Part shown: positions 17,721-26,479 of the stretch, piece after piece | Position numbering within the stretch: the stretch's first letter is position 1 | Layout: the number at the start of each line of letters is the position of its first letter | Assembly (NCBI GenBank): GCA_016703895.1 | Contig: JADJBE010000001.1 | Span: 249,501-313,500 of the forward strand | Reading direction: 5' to 3' | DNA from: Pseudomonadota bacterium | Lineage (GTDB): Bacteria > Pseudomonadota > Gammaproteobacteria > Steroidobacterales > Steroidobacteraceae | DNA length: 64,000 nucleotides | The notes under the pieces: model-generated | Databases searched by the model: none | Seen by the model: only the letters and a program-made list of their open reading frames with translations | Told to the model about the DNA's origin: nothing | Program-made: the position numbers and the translations under genes

Positions 17721-20048
17721 ATGAAAAAAACCGCCAAGCGAACCGTTGCTCGTGCAGCCAAGCCGGCCGCCAAGAAAGCTACCAAGGTGGCCGCCAAGAC
17801 CACGCCGGCCGCCAAGGCAAAGGTTGCGGCGAAGTCGAAGCCTGCCGCCAAGAAGACCGCCGCCGCGGTAGCCAAGACGCCTGTCGCGAAGACGCCGGTT
17901 GCCAAAACCCCGGTCGCCAAGAAGCCCGTCGCGAAGGCCGCAGCCAAGACGCACGCGCCTGATGTCGCTGACGCCACTGCTGCAAACGCGACCGCTGCAA
18001 AGAAGAAGCGCGCTGGCAAGGCACCGAAGGCACCAGTTCAAGTGAAGGTCGCGGATATCAAGGCGACCATTGTTGCGGTGACCAACGCAGTAGTAGCGGC
18101 CGCCCCTGCGGACGGCGCGGCGAGCAAATCCAAACGGCGTCGCAAGGGAGCCAAAGCGGCTGCCGAGTTGATCACGCTGCCTGCGCGTCGCTCCGCGTTG
18201 CCAGAAGAACGCCAATCGCAGCTCAAGCTGCTGATCGCGCGCGGCAAGGAGCAAGGCTACCTGACCTACGCCGAGGTCAACGATCACCTGCCCTCGGAAA
18301 TCGTCGATCCCGAACAGATTGAAGAGATCGTCAACACGATCAACGACATGGGCATTCCTGTCTACGAGAAAGCGCCCGATAGCGAGGCTCTGCTCGCAGC
18401 CGAACCGTCGCAGCCGACTGACGAGGAAGCCATCGAAGAGGCCGCGGCTGCGCTCGCGGCACTCGACGCCGAGCTGGGTCGGACCACTGACCCGGTGCGC
18501 ATGTACATGCGCGAGATGGGCACGGTGGAGCTACTCACTCGCGAAGGCGAAATCCGCATCGCCAAACGCATCGAGGAAGGCCTCAATGCCGTGCGCCTGT
18601 CGCTCACAAAGTATCCGGATACCGCGGGCTACCTACTGAAAGCCTATGAGCCCGTCAGGCTCGGGCAATCGCGTCTCACCGACGTGATCGTGGGCTTCAT
18701 CGACCCAAATGCGCCGGACGTGATCGCGCAGCCACAGAATCCGACCAAGGTCGATGCGACGGCCGACAAGGCCGAGAAGAGCGACGACGACGATTCGGAC
18801 GATGCGGATGCCGAGGAAGTTGTCGATACGGGGCCTGACCCCGAAGAGGCGGCACGCCGATTCGCCTCGATCGCGAAACTGCATGGGCAGGTCATCGCTG
18901 CGCTCGAGAAGGCTGAGGACAGCAAAGATCCGAAGATCGTCAAGCTGCGCAAGAAGCTGTCTGACGAAATGATGGAGCTCAAGCTCGCACCGAAGATGTT
19001 CGAGCAGCTGATCGAGAATCTGCGTCGCCACATCAACGTGGTACGCCAGCTGGAACGCGAGATCATGGTCATTGCGGTGCGCGACGCCGGCATGCCGCGC
19101 AAAGAATTCATTGGCACCTTTCCCAAGAACGAGACATCGCCGCACTGGCTGGAGAAACAAGTCAAGGCTGGCAAGAAGTGGTCAGCGCAGCTCGAAACGA
19201 TGCAGGACGAGATCACGCGTCGTCAGGGCAAGCTGCAGCAAGTCGAAAAAGCATTTTTCCTGTCGATCACCGAGATCAAAGAAATCAATCGTGAGGTGTC
19301 GATCGGGGAAGCCAAGGCACGTCGTGCCAAGAAAGAAATGGTCGAGGCCAACCTGCGCCTCGTCATTTCAATTGCCAAGAAATACACCAATCGCGGCCTG
19401 CAGTTCCTCGATCTCATCCAGGAAGGCAACATTGGTCTCATGAAGGCGGTCGACAAGTTCGAGTATCGCCGCGGCTACAAGTTCTCCACCTACGCAACGT
19501 GGTGGATCCGCCAGGCCATCACGCGTTCGATCGCTGACCAGGCCCGCACCATCCGTATTCCGGTGCACATGATCGAGACCATCAACAAGCTGAACCGTAT
19601 TTCGCGGCAGATGCTGCAGGAGATGGGCCGCGAACCAACACCAGACGAGTTGGCGGTGCGCATGGAAATGCCGGAAGACAAGGTCCGCAAAGTTCTCAAG
19701 ATCGCCAAAGAGCCCATTTCGATGGAGACGCCGATCGGTGATGACGAGGACTCGCACCTCGGCGATTTCATCGAAGACACCTCAGTCGCCTCGCCGATTG
19801 ACCAGGCTACGTCCGAAAGCTTGCGCGAGACGACTCACTCGGTGCTGGCGCAGCTCACGCCGCGCGAAGCCAAGGTATTGCGCATGCGCTTCGGTATCGA
19901 CATGAACACCGACCACACGCTCGAGGAAGTCGGCAAGCAGTTCGACGTCACCCGCGAGCGCATCCGGCAGATAGAAGCCAAGGCGCTGCGCAAGCTGCGT
20001 CATCCGTCGCGCTCGGAGCAATTGCGGAGCTTTTTGATCGAGGAGTAG
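17721..20048 (+). CDS. rpoD: RNA polymerase primary sigma factor RpoD with Lys/Ala-rich N-terminal extension
   Basis: Housekeeping sigma-70, 775 residues. The first about 150 residues are Lys/Ala/Pro-rich and repetitive (AKTPVAKTPVAKTPVAKKPV), like histone H1/AlgP tails. Region 1.1 then begins near RQSQLKLLIARGKEQGYLTY. After the acidic non-conserved region, LRLVISIAKKYTNRGLQFLD, NIGLMKAVDKFEYRRG and YATWWIRQAITRSIADQART form region 2; region 4 ends with RERIRQIEAKALRKLRHP. I chose ATG 17721; an in-frame ATG at 17658 would lie before this and is less likely. The extension is unusual for a gammaproteobacterium, although basic extensions occur in betaproteobacterial RpoD. Confidence 0.95.
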   Translation: MKKTAKRTVARAAKPAAKKATKVAAKTTPAAKAKVAAKSKPAAKKTAAAVAKTPVAKTPVAKTPVAKKPVAKAAAKTHAPDVADATAANATAAKKKRAGKAPKAPVQVKVADIKATIVAVTNAVVAAAPADGAASKSKRRRKGAKAAAELITLPARRSALPEERQSQLKLLIARGKEQGYLTYAEVNDHLPSEIVDPEQIEEIVNTINDMGIPVYEKAPDSEALLAAEPSQPTDEEAIEEAAAALAALDAELGRTTDPVRMYMREMGTVELLTREGEIRIAKRIEEGLNAVRLSLTKYPDTAGYLLKAYEPVRLGQSRLTDVIVGFIDPNAPDVIAQPQNPTKVDATADKAEKSDDDDSDDADAEEVVDTGPDPEEAARRFASIAKLHGQVIAALEKAEDSKDPKIVKLRKKLSDEMMELKLAPKMFEQLIENLRRHINVVRQLEREIMVIAVRDAGMPRKEFIGTFPKNETSPHWLEKQVKAGKKWSAQLETMQDEITRRQGKLQQVEKAFFLSITEIKEINREVSIGEAKARRAKKEMVEANLRLVISIAKKYTNRGLQFLDLIQEGNIGLMKAVDKFEYRRGYKFSTYATWWIRQAITRSIADQARTIRIPVHMIETINKLNRISRQMLQEMGREPTPDELAVRMEMPEDKVRKVLKIAKEPISMETPIGDDEDSHLGDFIEDTSVASPIDQATSESLRETTHSVLAQLTPREAKVLRMRFGIDMNTDHTLEEVGKQFDVTRERIRQIEAKALRKLRHPSRSEQLRSFLIEE

Positions 20049-20074
20049 GCGCGGGACTATCGCAAGTCCCGCGC
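20049..20074. terminator. Hairpin between convergent rpoD and SUMF-like gene
   Basis: A perfect 10-bp stem, GCGCGGGACT (20049-20058) and its complement at 20065-20074 with a 6-nt loop, starts immediately after the rpoD stop and overlaps the last codons of the facing gene. There is no T-run, so it may be a weak or factor-assisted bidirectional terminator. Confidence 0.5.
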
Positions 20075-20986
20075 GACTCTGAGTCCGAACGGCACAAACA
20101 CCAGCGGCTCGGGATCGCGGCCGCGGAATGCGGGGCGCTGCCTCGGGACGCTGGTGATCCAACCGCCACCCCGAATACTGCGAAGTTTGCACTCGCCTTC
20201 TACCTGGTAACTACTGCCATCCGCCAGATCGGGCGGATAAGGCATCGCGTAGCAATCCTCAGCCCATTCCCAGACGTTACCCGTGATGTCATAGAGACCA
20301 AACGGGTTGGGCGGAAAACTCCCAACCGGGGCGGTGAAGGGATAACCGTCGTCGCAGTCGGCTGACACGTACGCAAGGTCCGATGCCCGCCTGCCTGACA
20401 CATCAAACAAGTTCGCGCGCTGGCAAATATCATCAGCATTGTCGCCCCAGTAATAGCGTGTCGTGGTGCCTGCGCGAGCGACGTACTCCCACTCCGATTC
20501 GGATGGCAGACGATAGCGTTTCCCGGTCTTCTCGGATAACCAGGCAACGTAAGCCTTTGCATCGTGCCAGCTGATGCAGCCTACGGGCTCATTCGCGAGC
20601 GGCGCACGTCCATAGCCCGGATTGCGCCAGCTTGTGTTGTCGAGTGCTTCCCACTTGTCAGTGAAGACGATGCAGCGCTCGGCGGGGATATGGGTCGATT
20701 CGCGCACGAATGCTTCGAATTGCGCATTGGTTACTTCGAATTTGCCGACCGCAAAGGAGTAGTCGATCTTGACGTTATGTATCGGCCCCTCTAAACGTCC
20801 TGCCTCGCCTTCGAGTGAACCCATTTTGAATTGACCGGCAGGCACGACCACCATCACGGGGCAAGCATCGCAATCAGTGAATTCCGTGCCGGGCTCGAGC
20901 GCTTCTGCCTGACAATTGATCGCGACCATGAATAGTGCAAACGCCACGGTCGCTCGAATCGGCGCTCTTGCAAATCCATCATTCAT
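20057..20986 (-). CDS. SUMF1/formylglycine-generating-enzyme-like exported protein
   Basis: A 309-residue protein. A signal peptide (IRATVAFALFMVAINCQAEA) is followed by the SUMF fold: VVPAGQFKMGSLEGEAGR, FEVTNAQFEAFV, PVGCISWHDAKAYVAWLSEK, RLPSESEWEYVARAGTT, GLYDITGNVWEWAEDCY and SIRGGGWITSV. Members range from true formylglycine enzymes to non-catalytic or iron/ergothioneine-type relatives, and I cannot tell which this is. It is the last gene after the molybdoenzyme alpha and beta genes (8-bp gap), so a periplasmic accessory role is possible. Confidence 0.82.
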   Translation of the reverse strand: MNDGFARAPIRATVAFALFMVAINCQAEALEPGTEFTDCDACPVMVVVPAGQFKMGSLEGEAGRLEGPIHNVKIDYSFAVGKFEVTNAQFEAFVRESTHIPAERCIVFTDKWEALDNTSWRNPGYGRAPLANEPVGCISWHDAKAYVAWLSEKTGKRYRLPSESEWEYVARAGTTTRYYWGDNADDICQRANLFDVSGRRASDLAYVSADCDDGYPFTAPVGSFPPNPFGLYDITGNVWEWAEDCYAMPYPPDLADGSSYQVEGECKLRSIRGGGWITSVPRQRPAFRGRDPEPLVFVPFGLRVARDLR

Positions 20987-20994
20987 AGCCGCAC

Positions 20995-21981
20995 CTAAGT
21001 AAGCCGAACATCGGGGATCTTGAACATCGACTTCCAGTCATGCGCAATCAACAGATCCATCAATTCAGATGGCTTGCCGTCCTTGCGTCTTTCCATCTCG
21101 AAATGCAGCGTGATCAACGCGCTTTCGACATCCTTGCCAAACAGGCTGCGCAGATATTCTGTTGGAATCCGTGGCTCGTCCGAGAGTTCGCCGTCGGCAT
21201 CATAGGTAGGCGGCAGAATGGGCGGTACGTAGAAAACGTTAGGTTCTGTGCCGTACTCCGGGTGCAACGGCAAGGCGACCTTCCATTGATACACGAGTTT
21301 GTGTATCGGCCCGTCCTCATCCTCCAGAAAGCCGACAAACCGCAACTTCCCCGGGCACTGACTGGCGCAAGCTGGAGGCTGTCCCTTTTCCAAGCGAGGA
21401 AAACAAAAAACGCACTTTTGTGATTTCCTCTTGACGAAGTTGAAATAGATTTTCTTGTAGGGACACGCCGTATTGCACAGTCGCATGGCCTGGCACTTGT
21501 CCTGATCGATCAGCACGACGCCGTCTTGTTCGCGCTTGTAGATAGCGCGAACCGGGCAAGCTTCGAGGCAAGCCGGCTTGGTGCAGTGGTTACACAGTCG
21601 GGGCAGATAGAAGTGGTAATTATTTGGGTACGCTCCGGAGCTCGAGTCCTCATCCCAGTTGGCTCCGACCGTCATCTTTTCTTTGCGTTGCAACCGCTGT
21701 TCACTGCCCTCGAAGAAAACCTCGCGATGATTCACCGAGCATTCGCTACCGTGGCTCTCCTTTGACATGAGCTGGCCAGCTTTCAATCGACCGTTTTCCC
21801 AACCGCCGCCGCTTGCCTGCCAGTTCTGCGGATACCCTGGGCCGGGCTTGGTCTCGACGTTGTTCCACAACATGTGCTCCTGACCCGGCTCATCCGTCCA
21901 AAGCGATTTGCACGCTGTGGTACAGGTCTGACAACCAATGCACTTATTCAGGTCAATGATCATTGCCACCTGTTTACCCAT
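20995..21981 (-). CDS. Iron-sulfur (beta) subunit of a type II DMSO-reductase-family enzyme
   Basis: Electron-transfer subunit of 328 residues with four cysteine clusters: CIGCQTCTTACK, CNHCTKPACLEACP, CQAMRLCNTACPYKK and CVFCFPRLE with CASQCPGK. The third motif has C-x5-C in place of the usual C-x2-C-x2-C, as in nitrate reductase NarH and ethylbenzene dehydrogenase beta, where one cluster is [3Fe-4S]. There is no signal peptide, so it is presumably co-exported with the Tat-bearing alpha subunit. The ATG at 21981 overlaps the alpha stop by 8 nt, showing translational coupling. Closest functional classes: ethylbenzene, p-cymene or steroid C25 dehydrogenase, selenate or chlorate reductase. Confidence 0.9.
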   Translation of the reverse strand: MGKQVAMIIDLNKCIGCQTCTTACKSLWTDEPGQEHMLWNNVETKPGPGYPQNWQASGGGWENGRLKAGQLMSKESHGSECSVNHREVFFEGSEQRLQRKEKMTVGANWDEDSSSGAYPNNYHFYLPRLCNHCTKPACLEACPVRAIYKREQDGVVLIDQDKCQAMRLCNTACPYKKIYFNFVKRKSQKCVFCFPRLEKGQPPACASQCPGKLRFVGFLEDEDGPIHKLVYQWKVALPLHPEYGTEPNVFYVPPILPPTYDADGELSDEPRIPTEYLRSLFGKDVESALITLHFEMERRKDGKPSELMDLLIAHDWKSMFKIPDVRLT

Positions 21982-24724
21982 TGGCGGCCTTCTCGAACTC
22001 ACAGGTAAAATCCTTGTAGGTCTGATTCGGTGAGAATTCGGCCGCCCGATAGCCGATATGTCCGTAACCCCCCGCCATGCTGGTGGGTTTGATCAGGCCC
22101 GCCGTGGAAATAACGGCACCGAAATTCTGGCGGTCACGAAACATCATTGGATCCCAGCCGTGATACATGAATAGCATTGAGGGCTGCATACCCGCGCTGA
22201 CGTGCGCCATTGCATAAAACTCGCCTGAGTCGTTGAATACGCGAACGGTGTCCCCATCTTTCACGCCTCGGCGCGCCGCATCATCTGGGTTGATATAGAT
22301 GTCCGGTTCACCGCGCTGCAAGCTCAGCAAGAAAGAATCGTCCCGCCACATGCTGTGAATTCCATGGCGCGCATGTCCCATCATCATGCGCATCGAGTAG
22401 CCCTTGTTAGCGAGCGGCTGCTTGTGCGCGGGCAATGCTTCGTCGAACTTCAGAAACCAGTCATGGTCGATATAGAAGGTCTGCCTGCCCGTCAGTGTTT
22501 GGTAAGGAACTTTGTCGCGCACGCTCGCAAAGATCTCGGCATGGTAGGTCGTGCTCTGATCATCCCAAGTGGTCTTGTCCGATCCATCGACTCGAATAGC
22601 GCCTCTCGCAGCAAGTTCCGCGAATGACACTTTCGGGATGCCGGGGGTGGTATCGATGATGTACTGACAAACATCTTTTACGCTCTTGATTCGTCCCGCC
22701 ATCGTGAAAAGATCCAGGCAGCGCTTGTAGTCCCGCTGCACGCGTCTGCCATTGACGTTGTCCTCGATGACACCAATGCCCCGCTCGCTTGCCCGGCGAC
22801 TGATCGCTTCGGCGAGTCGTCGATTTGCCTCCCAATCGTCCACGGATTCGCCCAACGGCGGCACTGCGGCATCCAGAACTTGCACATAAGGCGTTCGCGA
22901 CTGCAGCATCATGTCGGCGCGTTCATAGTGGTGCGCGATAGGTAGTACGTAGTCCGCATAGTGCGAAGTGATGCCGGCATCCGGCACCAGCGCAACGATC
23001 GTTTCGAGCTTTTCGAACGCATGCTTGCGCCACTGCTTGCCGGACGCGCGCCAATTGGCACCGCCGTTGCCGGCAAAGAAACCCATCTTCCAGCCCTTCT
23101 GACTGTGGCTCGGGAACCAAGCCTTGCGGATGCTCTCTTGATAGTGCTGATCAATCTCAGCCGCGAGCTCGTCTCCGTAGGTCGCGCGGTTCAAGGCTTG
23201 CATATCGCCGTGATCGTAGTCCCAGGTCGTGCCGGAAATGCCGCGAAACGCAGTGCCAATGCCATCGAAAGCGAAGGCCATCGTTTTTGTCTTGGCCGAA
23301 TTGCCAATCTGCAGACCGCCACCCTCCGGCCCGAGATTGCCGGTCAAAGACAGTAACAACAGCATCGAGCGCTGCAGGATGTCACCGTGCAACCACTTGC
23401 AGGCCGCGTAGCCGGAGAAGATCATTGCCGGCTCTGCGGTGGCGAACTTGCGCGCAACCTGACGTATCAGGTTCGGGTTGACGCCCGTTATCTCGGACGC
23501 TGATTCGGGCGAATGCTCGGCGGCGCGCAGTTTCACCAGCTCGAATACGGTGGTCACTTCGATGTCGCCATCGGGCCCGTCGATCCGCCAACTTCCCTCG
23601 AGCATCGGTCGCAGTGCGCCGAGTCGCAACGTTGCGGGCGGACCATCGCCAGACCCTGATCCGGGCGCGATCGCGACGGCGTTCGTCGCTTCATCCCACA
23701 CAAGAAACTTGTCGCCGCTAGCAGCGGACTGATCGTGTTGCGCGAGCTCGTTAGCCCTCAGCAGCCGCTTCGTATCTTTTCGCACGAGCAACGGCAGGTC
23801 GCTCTGCTCCTTGATGTAGTCGGCCTTGTACAGACCCTCCTGCAGAATGACGTGGACCATCGCCATCGCCAATGCGGTATCCGTACCCGGTTTGGGATTG
23901 AGCCAGAGGCTCGAGTGCATCGCTGTGGGCGTGAATTCCGGTGAGATCGCGATGACTTCGGTGCCGTTGTACTTCGCGTCCCAGAAAAAATGCGCATCGG
24001 GAATGCGAGTGACGGCCGGATTGCTCATCCAGACCAGTACACAGCGCGACTTGTAGACCGCCGCCATGGTATCGCCGGTATGGACTTGTCCAAGGGTGAG
24101 GTAGACACCGCTCGGCAGATCACCGACGCCGGACAAAAACTCAGGAACGGTGACGCCGGTGATGTTCGCGAAACGAGCGAGGCTACAAAACGCGCCGCGC
24201 TTGAGCGCCATTTGTGTGCCGCTGCCGTAGGAGATGCATTCCGGTCCGTGTGCCACGACGAGATCGAGAAACTTGTCAGCGATCTCAGTAGTCGCTTGTT
24301 CCCAGCTGATCCTCTGCCACTTGCCGTTACCCCGTTCCCCAACGGACTTCATCGGGTACAGCACACGCTGGCCACCGTACATATATTTGGCGTGCCGCAG
24401 GCCTTTCTGGCAGCCGCGCGGACCATAGTCAGGCGCATCTCCCGAAGCGCCATAGATTCCCTGTTGCTCCTCGCGCCACACTATGCCGTTCTTGACGTAG
24501 ACATTGAAGGCGCAATTGCCAGCACAATTGGTGCCGTGGGTACCGTGTGCGACACGATCCCATGTCCACTTGAGTCGATACAGATCTTCGAACGACCGGT
24601 AGCTTGGCGCGGCCGATGAGGATGTCGCCGCAATGCCGGCAGGTGAGTAGTGGAGAGACAACAGCGCGCCAGACGCGGCCAGCTGCTGCATGAATCGTCG
24701 GCGGCTCTGAATCGCGGTCTTCAT
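21974..24724 (-). CDS. Molybdopterin (alpha) subunit, type II DMSO-reductase family (ethylbenzene/steroid C25 dehydrogenase-like)
   Basis: A 916-residue catalytic subunit. A Tat signal (QSRRRFMQQLAASGALLSLH) directs folded export. HGTNCAGNCAFNVYVKNGIV carries the His/Cys [4Fe-4S] motif of type II members, with the last Cys in PDYGPRGCQKG. FLSGVGDLPSGVYLTLGQ holds an Asp at the place where I expect the Mo ligand in related enzymes, and NPAVTRIPDAHFFWDAKYNG and WLNPKPGTDTALAMAM bind the bis-MGD cofactor. The text resembles hydrocarbon-hydroxylating enzymes more than nitrate reductases, but the substrate cannot be read from sequence. No heme-b gamma subunit or NarJ-like chaperone gene is adjacent. 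ATG 24724 lies 125 bp from the divergent LysR gene. Confidence 0.88.
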   Translation of the reverse strand: MKTAIQSRRRFMQQLAASGALLSLHYSPAGIAATSSSAAPSYRSFEDLYRLKWTWDRVAHGTHGTNCAGNCAFNVYVKNGIVWREEQQGIYGASGDAPDYGPRGCQKGLRHAKYMYGGQRVLYPMKSVGERGNGKWQRISWEQATTEIADKFLDLVVAHGPECISYGSGTQMALKRGAFCSLARFANITGVTVPEFLSGVGDLPSGVYLTLGQVHTGDTMAAVYKSRCVLVWMSNPAVTRIPDAHFFWDAKYNGTEVIAISPEFTPTAMHSSLWLNPKPGTDTALAMAMVHVILQEGLYKADYIKEQSDLPLLVRKDTKRLLRANELAQHDQSAASGDKFLVWDEATNAVAIAPGSGSGDGPPATLRLGALRPMLEGSWRIDGPDGDIEVTTVFELVKLRAAEHSPESASEITGVNPNLIRQVARKFATAEPAMIFSGYAACKWLHGDILQRSMLLLLSLTGNLGPEGGGLQIGNSAKTKTMAFAFDGIGTAFRGISGTTWDYDHGDMQALNRATYGDELAAEIDQHYQESIRKAWFPSHSQKGWKMGFFAGNGGANWRASGKQWRKHAFEKLETIVALVPDAGITSHYADYVLPIAHHYERADMMLQSRTPYVQVLDAAVPPLGESVDDWEANRRLAEAISRRASERGIGVIEDNVNGRRVQRDYKRCLDLFTMAGRIKSVKDVCQYIIDTTPGIPKVSFAELAARGAIRVDGSDKTTWDDQSTTYHAEIFASVRDKVPYQTLTGRQTFYIDHDWFLKFDEALPAHKQPLANKGYSMRMMMGHARHGIHSMWRDDSFLLSLQRGEPDIYINPDDAARRGVKDGDTVRVFNDSGEFYAMAHVSAGMQPSMLFMYHGWDPMMFRDRQNFGAVISTAGLIKPTSMAGGYGHIGYRAAEFSPNQTYKDFTCEFEKAANG

Positions 24725-24774
24725 CGCTCCACGTGAGAACTGGGCACTACACACGAATCTATAGCGCGACCATG

Positions 24775-24821
24775 GATTAGGCCAATTAATTGCGGTAGCC
24801 GGGACATAAGTGCGGCTTATG
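24775..24821. promoter_or_regulatory. Composite LysR-type operator, copy 1
   Basis: Between the divergent molybdoenzyme and LysR genes lie GATTAGGCCAATTAA (24775-24789) and, 31 bp from its first base, the perfect 17-bp inverted repeat CATAAGTGCGGCTTATG (24805-24821), a textbook T-N11-A LysR box. The same two elements with the same spacing recur at 28667-28713; over 45 aligned positions 32 are identical by my count. Confidence 0.75.
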
Positions 24822-24849
24822 ATATAAGGCGACTCCTTAGGAGAAAAAA

Positions 24850-25776
24850 TTGGACCTACAACAACTCAAGCATTTCATGGCGCTGGCGGACGCGAAGAAC
24901 TTCAACCGGGCTTCTGAAAACGTTGGCTTGACGCAGTCGGCCCTGACCCAGTCGATTTCAAAGCTGGAGAAGGAACTCGACTTACAGCTGTTCATACGCA
25001 GCAAGACCGGATCCGTTCTCACCAAGCACGGCCGCAGGTTGCTCGATCACGCCAAGGTAATCAGCGGGCAATTCGAAGCGGCCAATACCGAACTCAAGGC
25101 GCGCGCCAGGCACTTGCGAACCGAAGTCAGGGTGGGCGTCATCAATAGCTTGAGTGACGAAATCCTGATCCGGGCTGTCTCGATGTTCCAGTCCGCCTAC
25201 CCCGACTACAACGTCAAGATAGTCAAGGACTGGTCACCGAGTCTGGCCGCTCAACTGGCGGAAGGGGAGATCGATTTTGCGTTTCTCTCCGACCATTTTC
25301 TGGCGCGCGATATGCCGGAAATAGAATGGCAGCCGCTATTCCGCGACCACGTTCGAGTGGTCGTCGGTGAAGAGCATGCGCTCTATCGACTTCGTAAACC
25401 AACGCTGCTCGATCTGGCCAATCAGCAATGGATTGCTGTCTCCACCAGCCCGGACTGGCCGGAGTTTCTGGCGCGCGTCTTCGCGTCAGCCGATATCGAG
25501 CCACCGCGGCATGTTGTCAGGACTAACTCGATGACACTGGCGACGGCAATGATCATCGGCGGGCATGGCGTCGGACTCGTTTCGCCGAAGCTGTTCCACA
25601 CATCCAAGCGCGACTTGGGACGAGTGAAGTATTTTTCGGTGCCGGAGTTCGATCAGGAGCGCCAATTCAGTATCTGTCGACGAGCCCGTATGGTCGTGCG
25701 GCCGTTCCATCAACGTTTCATAGACAATCTGCAAACCGCCATATTGGCGTGGATCGAGACCAACGGATCGGAATGA
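24850..25776 (+). CDS. LysR-family transcriptional regulator
   Basis: 308 residues. The winged helix-turn-helix is MDLQQLKHFMALADAKNFNR, ASENVGLTQSALTQSISKLE; the effector-binding domain follows from about residue 90 (VRVGVINSLSDEILIRAV). The start is TTG at 24850, supported by an AGGAG site 6 nt upstream and by the exact LysR N-terminal alignment. It is divergent from the molybdoenzyme operon over the composite operator and is the natural candidate for the regulator of both operator copies. Confidence 0.9.
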   Translation: MDLQQLKHFMALADAKNFNRASENVGLTQSALTQSISKLEKELDLQLFIRSKTGSVLTKHGRRLLDHAKVISGQFEAANTELKARARHLRTEVRVGVINSLSDEILIRAVSMFQSAYPDYNVKIVKDWSPSLAAQLAEGEIDFAFLSDHFLARDMPEIEWQPLFRDHVRVVVGEEHALYRLRKPTLLDLANQQWIAVSTSPDWPEFLARVFASADIEPPRHVVRTNSMTLATAMIIGGHGVGLVSPKLFHTSKRDLGRVKYFSVPEFDQERQFSICRRARMVVRPFHQRFIDNLQTAILAWIETNGSE

Positions 25777-25784
25777 TCTGATCG

Positions 25785-26470
25785 TTATCCAGCGCTGCTT
25801 GCCTTAGCGCGGGACCACGCCTCGATAATCTCCTTGGTGTCGGGGCAGTAGGTTCGATTGAGCCAGGCGCTCATGGTGCGATCATGTCGCTCCTTGCTGG
25901 TCGAGCCAATCACGTCCTTGGCGAGGACCGTAAAGTAGTCGGCATCGCGCGCCGCACGAATGGTGCTCTCCACACAGCCTTCCGTGACCTGTCCCGCAAT
26001 GATCACGGTTTCTATGGCGTTCTTTTTCAGCAGATCCTCGAGCGGGGTCCGCACGAACGCCGAACCACGCAGCTTCTTGATCACGTGGTCACCGTCCTCG
26101 ACTTCCATTTTCTCATACAGTTCAGCGCCCCAGGTTCCCTCGACGGTGTAGAACCTTTCCTGTTCCAGCGACTTCAACCCCGCCTCGCGTGCAGCGCCAG
26201 CCATACGGGCGAGTCGGAGGTAAACCCTTCGCGATGAAGAACTGCGTAAAGATCACCATCACACCGTGGGGACCGCGCCGCTCGCGTCAGTTGATTGATC
26301 CGATCGTTCATACCCTGCGTCATCGATACATCGAGTTTCATCACCTCGGCGTAGTAGCCACGCGGGTGACAAAAGTCGTTCTGCTGGTCGATGACCAGAA
26401 CAGCCGTATGCGCCGGATCGATAACCTCTTCCAGAGTGCTGTAAAACTCTCGGTCGCCAATTGTTTTCAT
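25785..26470 (-). pseudogene. Isochorismatase-family hydrolase (at least two frame disruptions)
   Basis: The start, MKTIGDREFYSTLEEVIDPA, and AVLVIDQQNDFCHPRGYY (catalytic Asp) are in one frame; the C-terminal half, with VEGTWGAELYEKM, AFVRTPLEDLLKKN and VIIAGQVTEGCVESTIRAARD (catalytic Cys), is in another. The first break is at the G-run 26268-26271, where one extra base shifts the frame: without it the text becomes a family-like GVMVIFTQFFIAKG. A second break near 26180-26200 may be a small deletion between short direct repeats. Related enzymes hydrolyse amides such as N-carbamoylsarcosine or maleamate, but the substrate here is unknown. Last gene of the four-gene operon starting at 28600. 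Confidence 0.75.
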
Positions 26471-26479
26471 GTTCGTTAC

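Noticed and set aside
17721..18060. Repetitive DNA at the rpoD 5' end considered as a CRISPR-like or satellite array
   Set aside because: Repeats are short, in frame, and encode Lys/Ala-rich peptide; there are no unique spacers.
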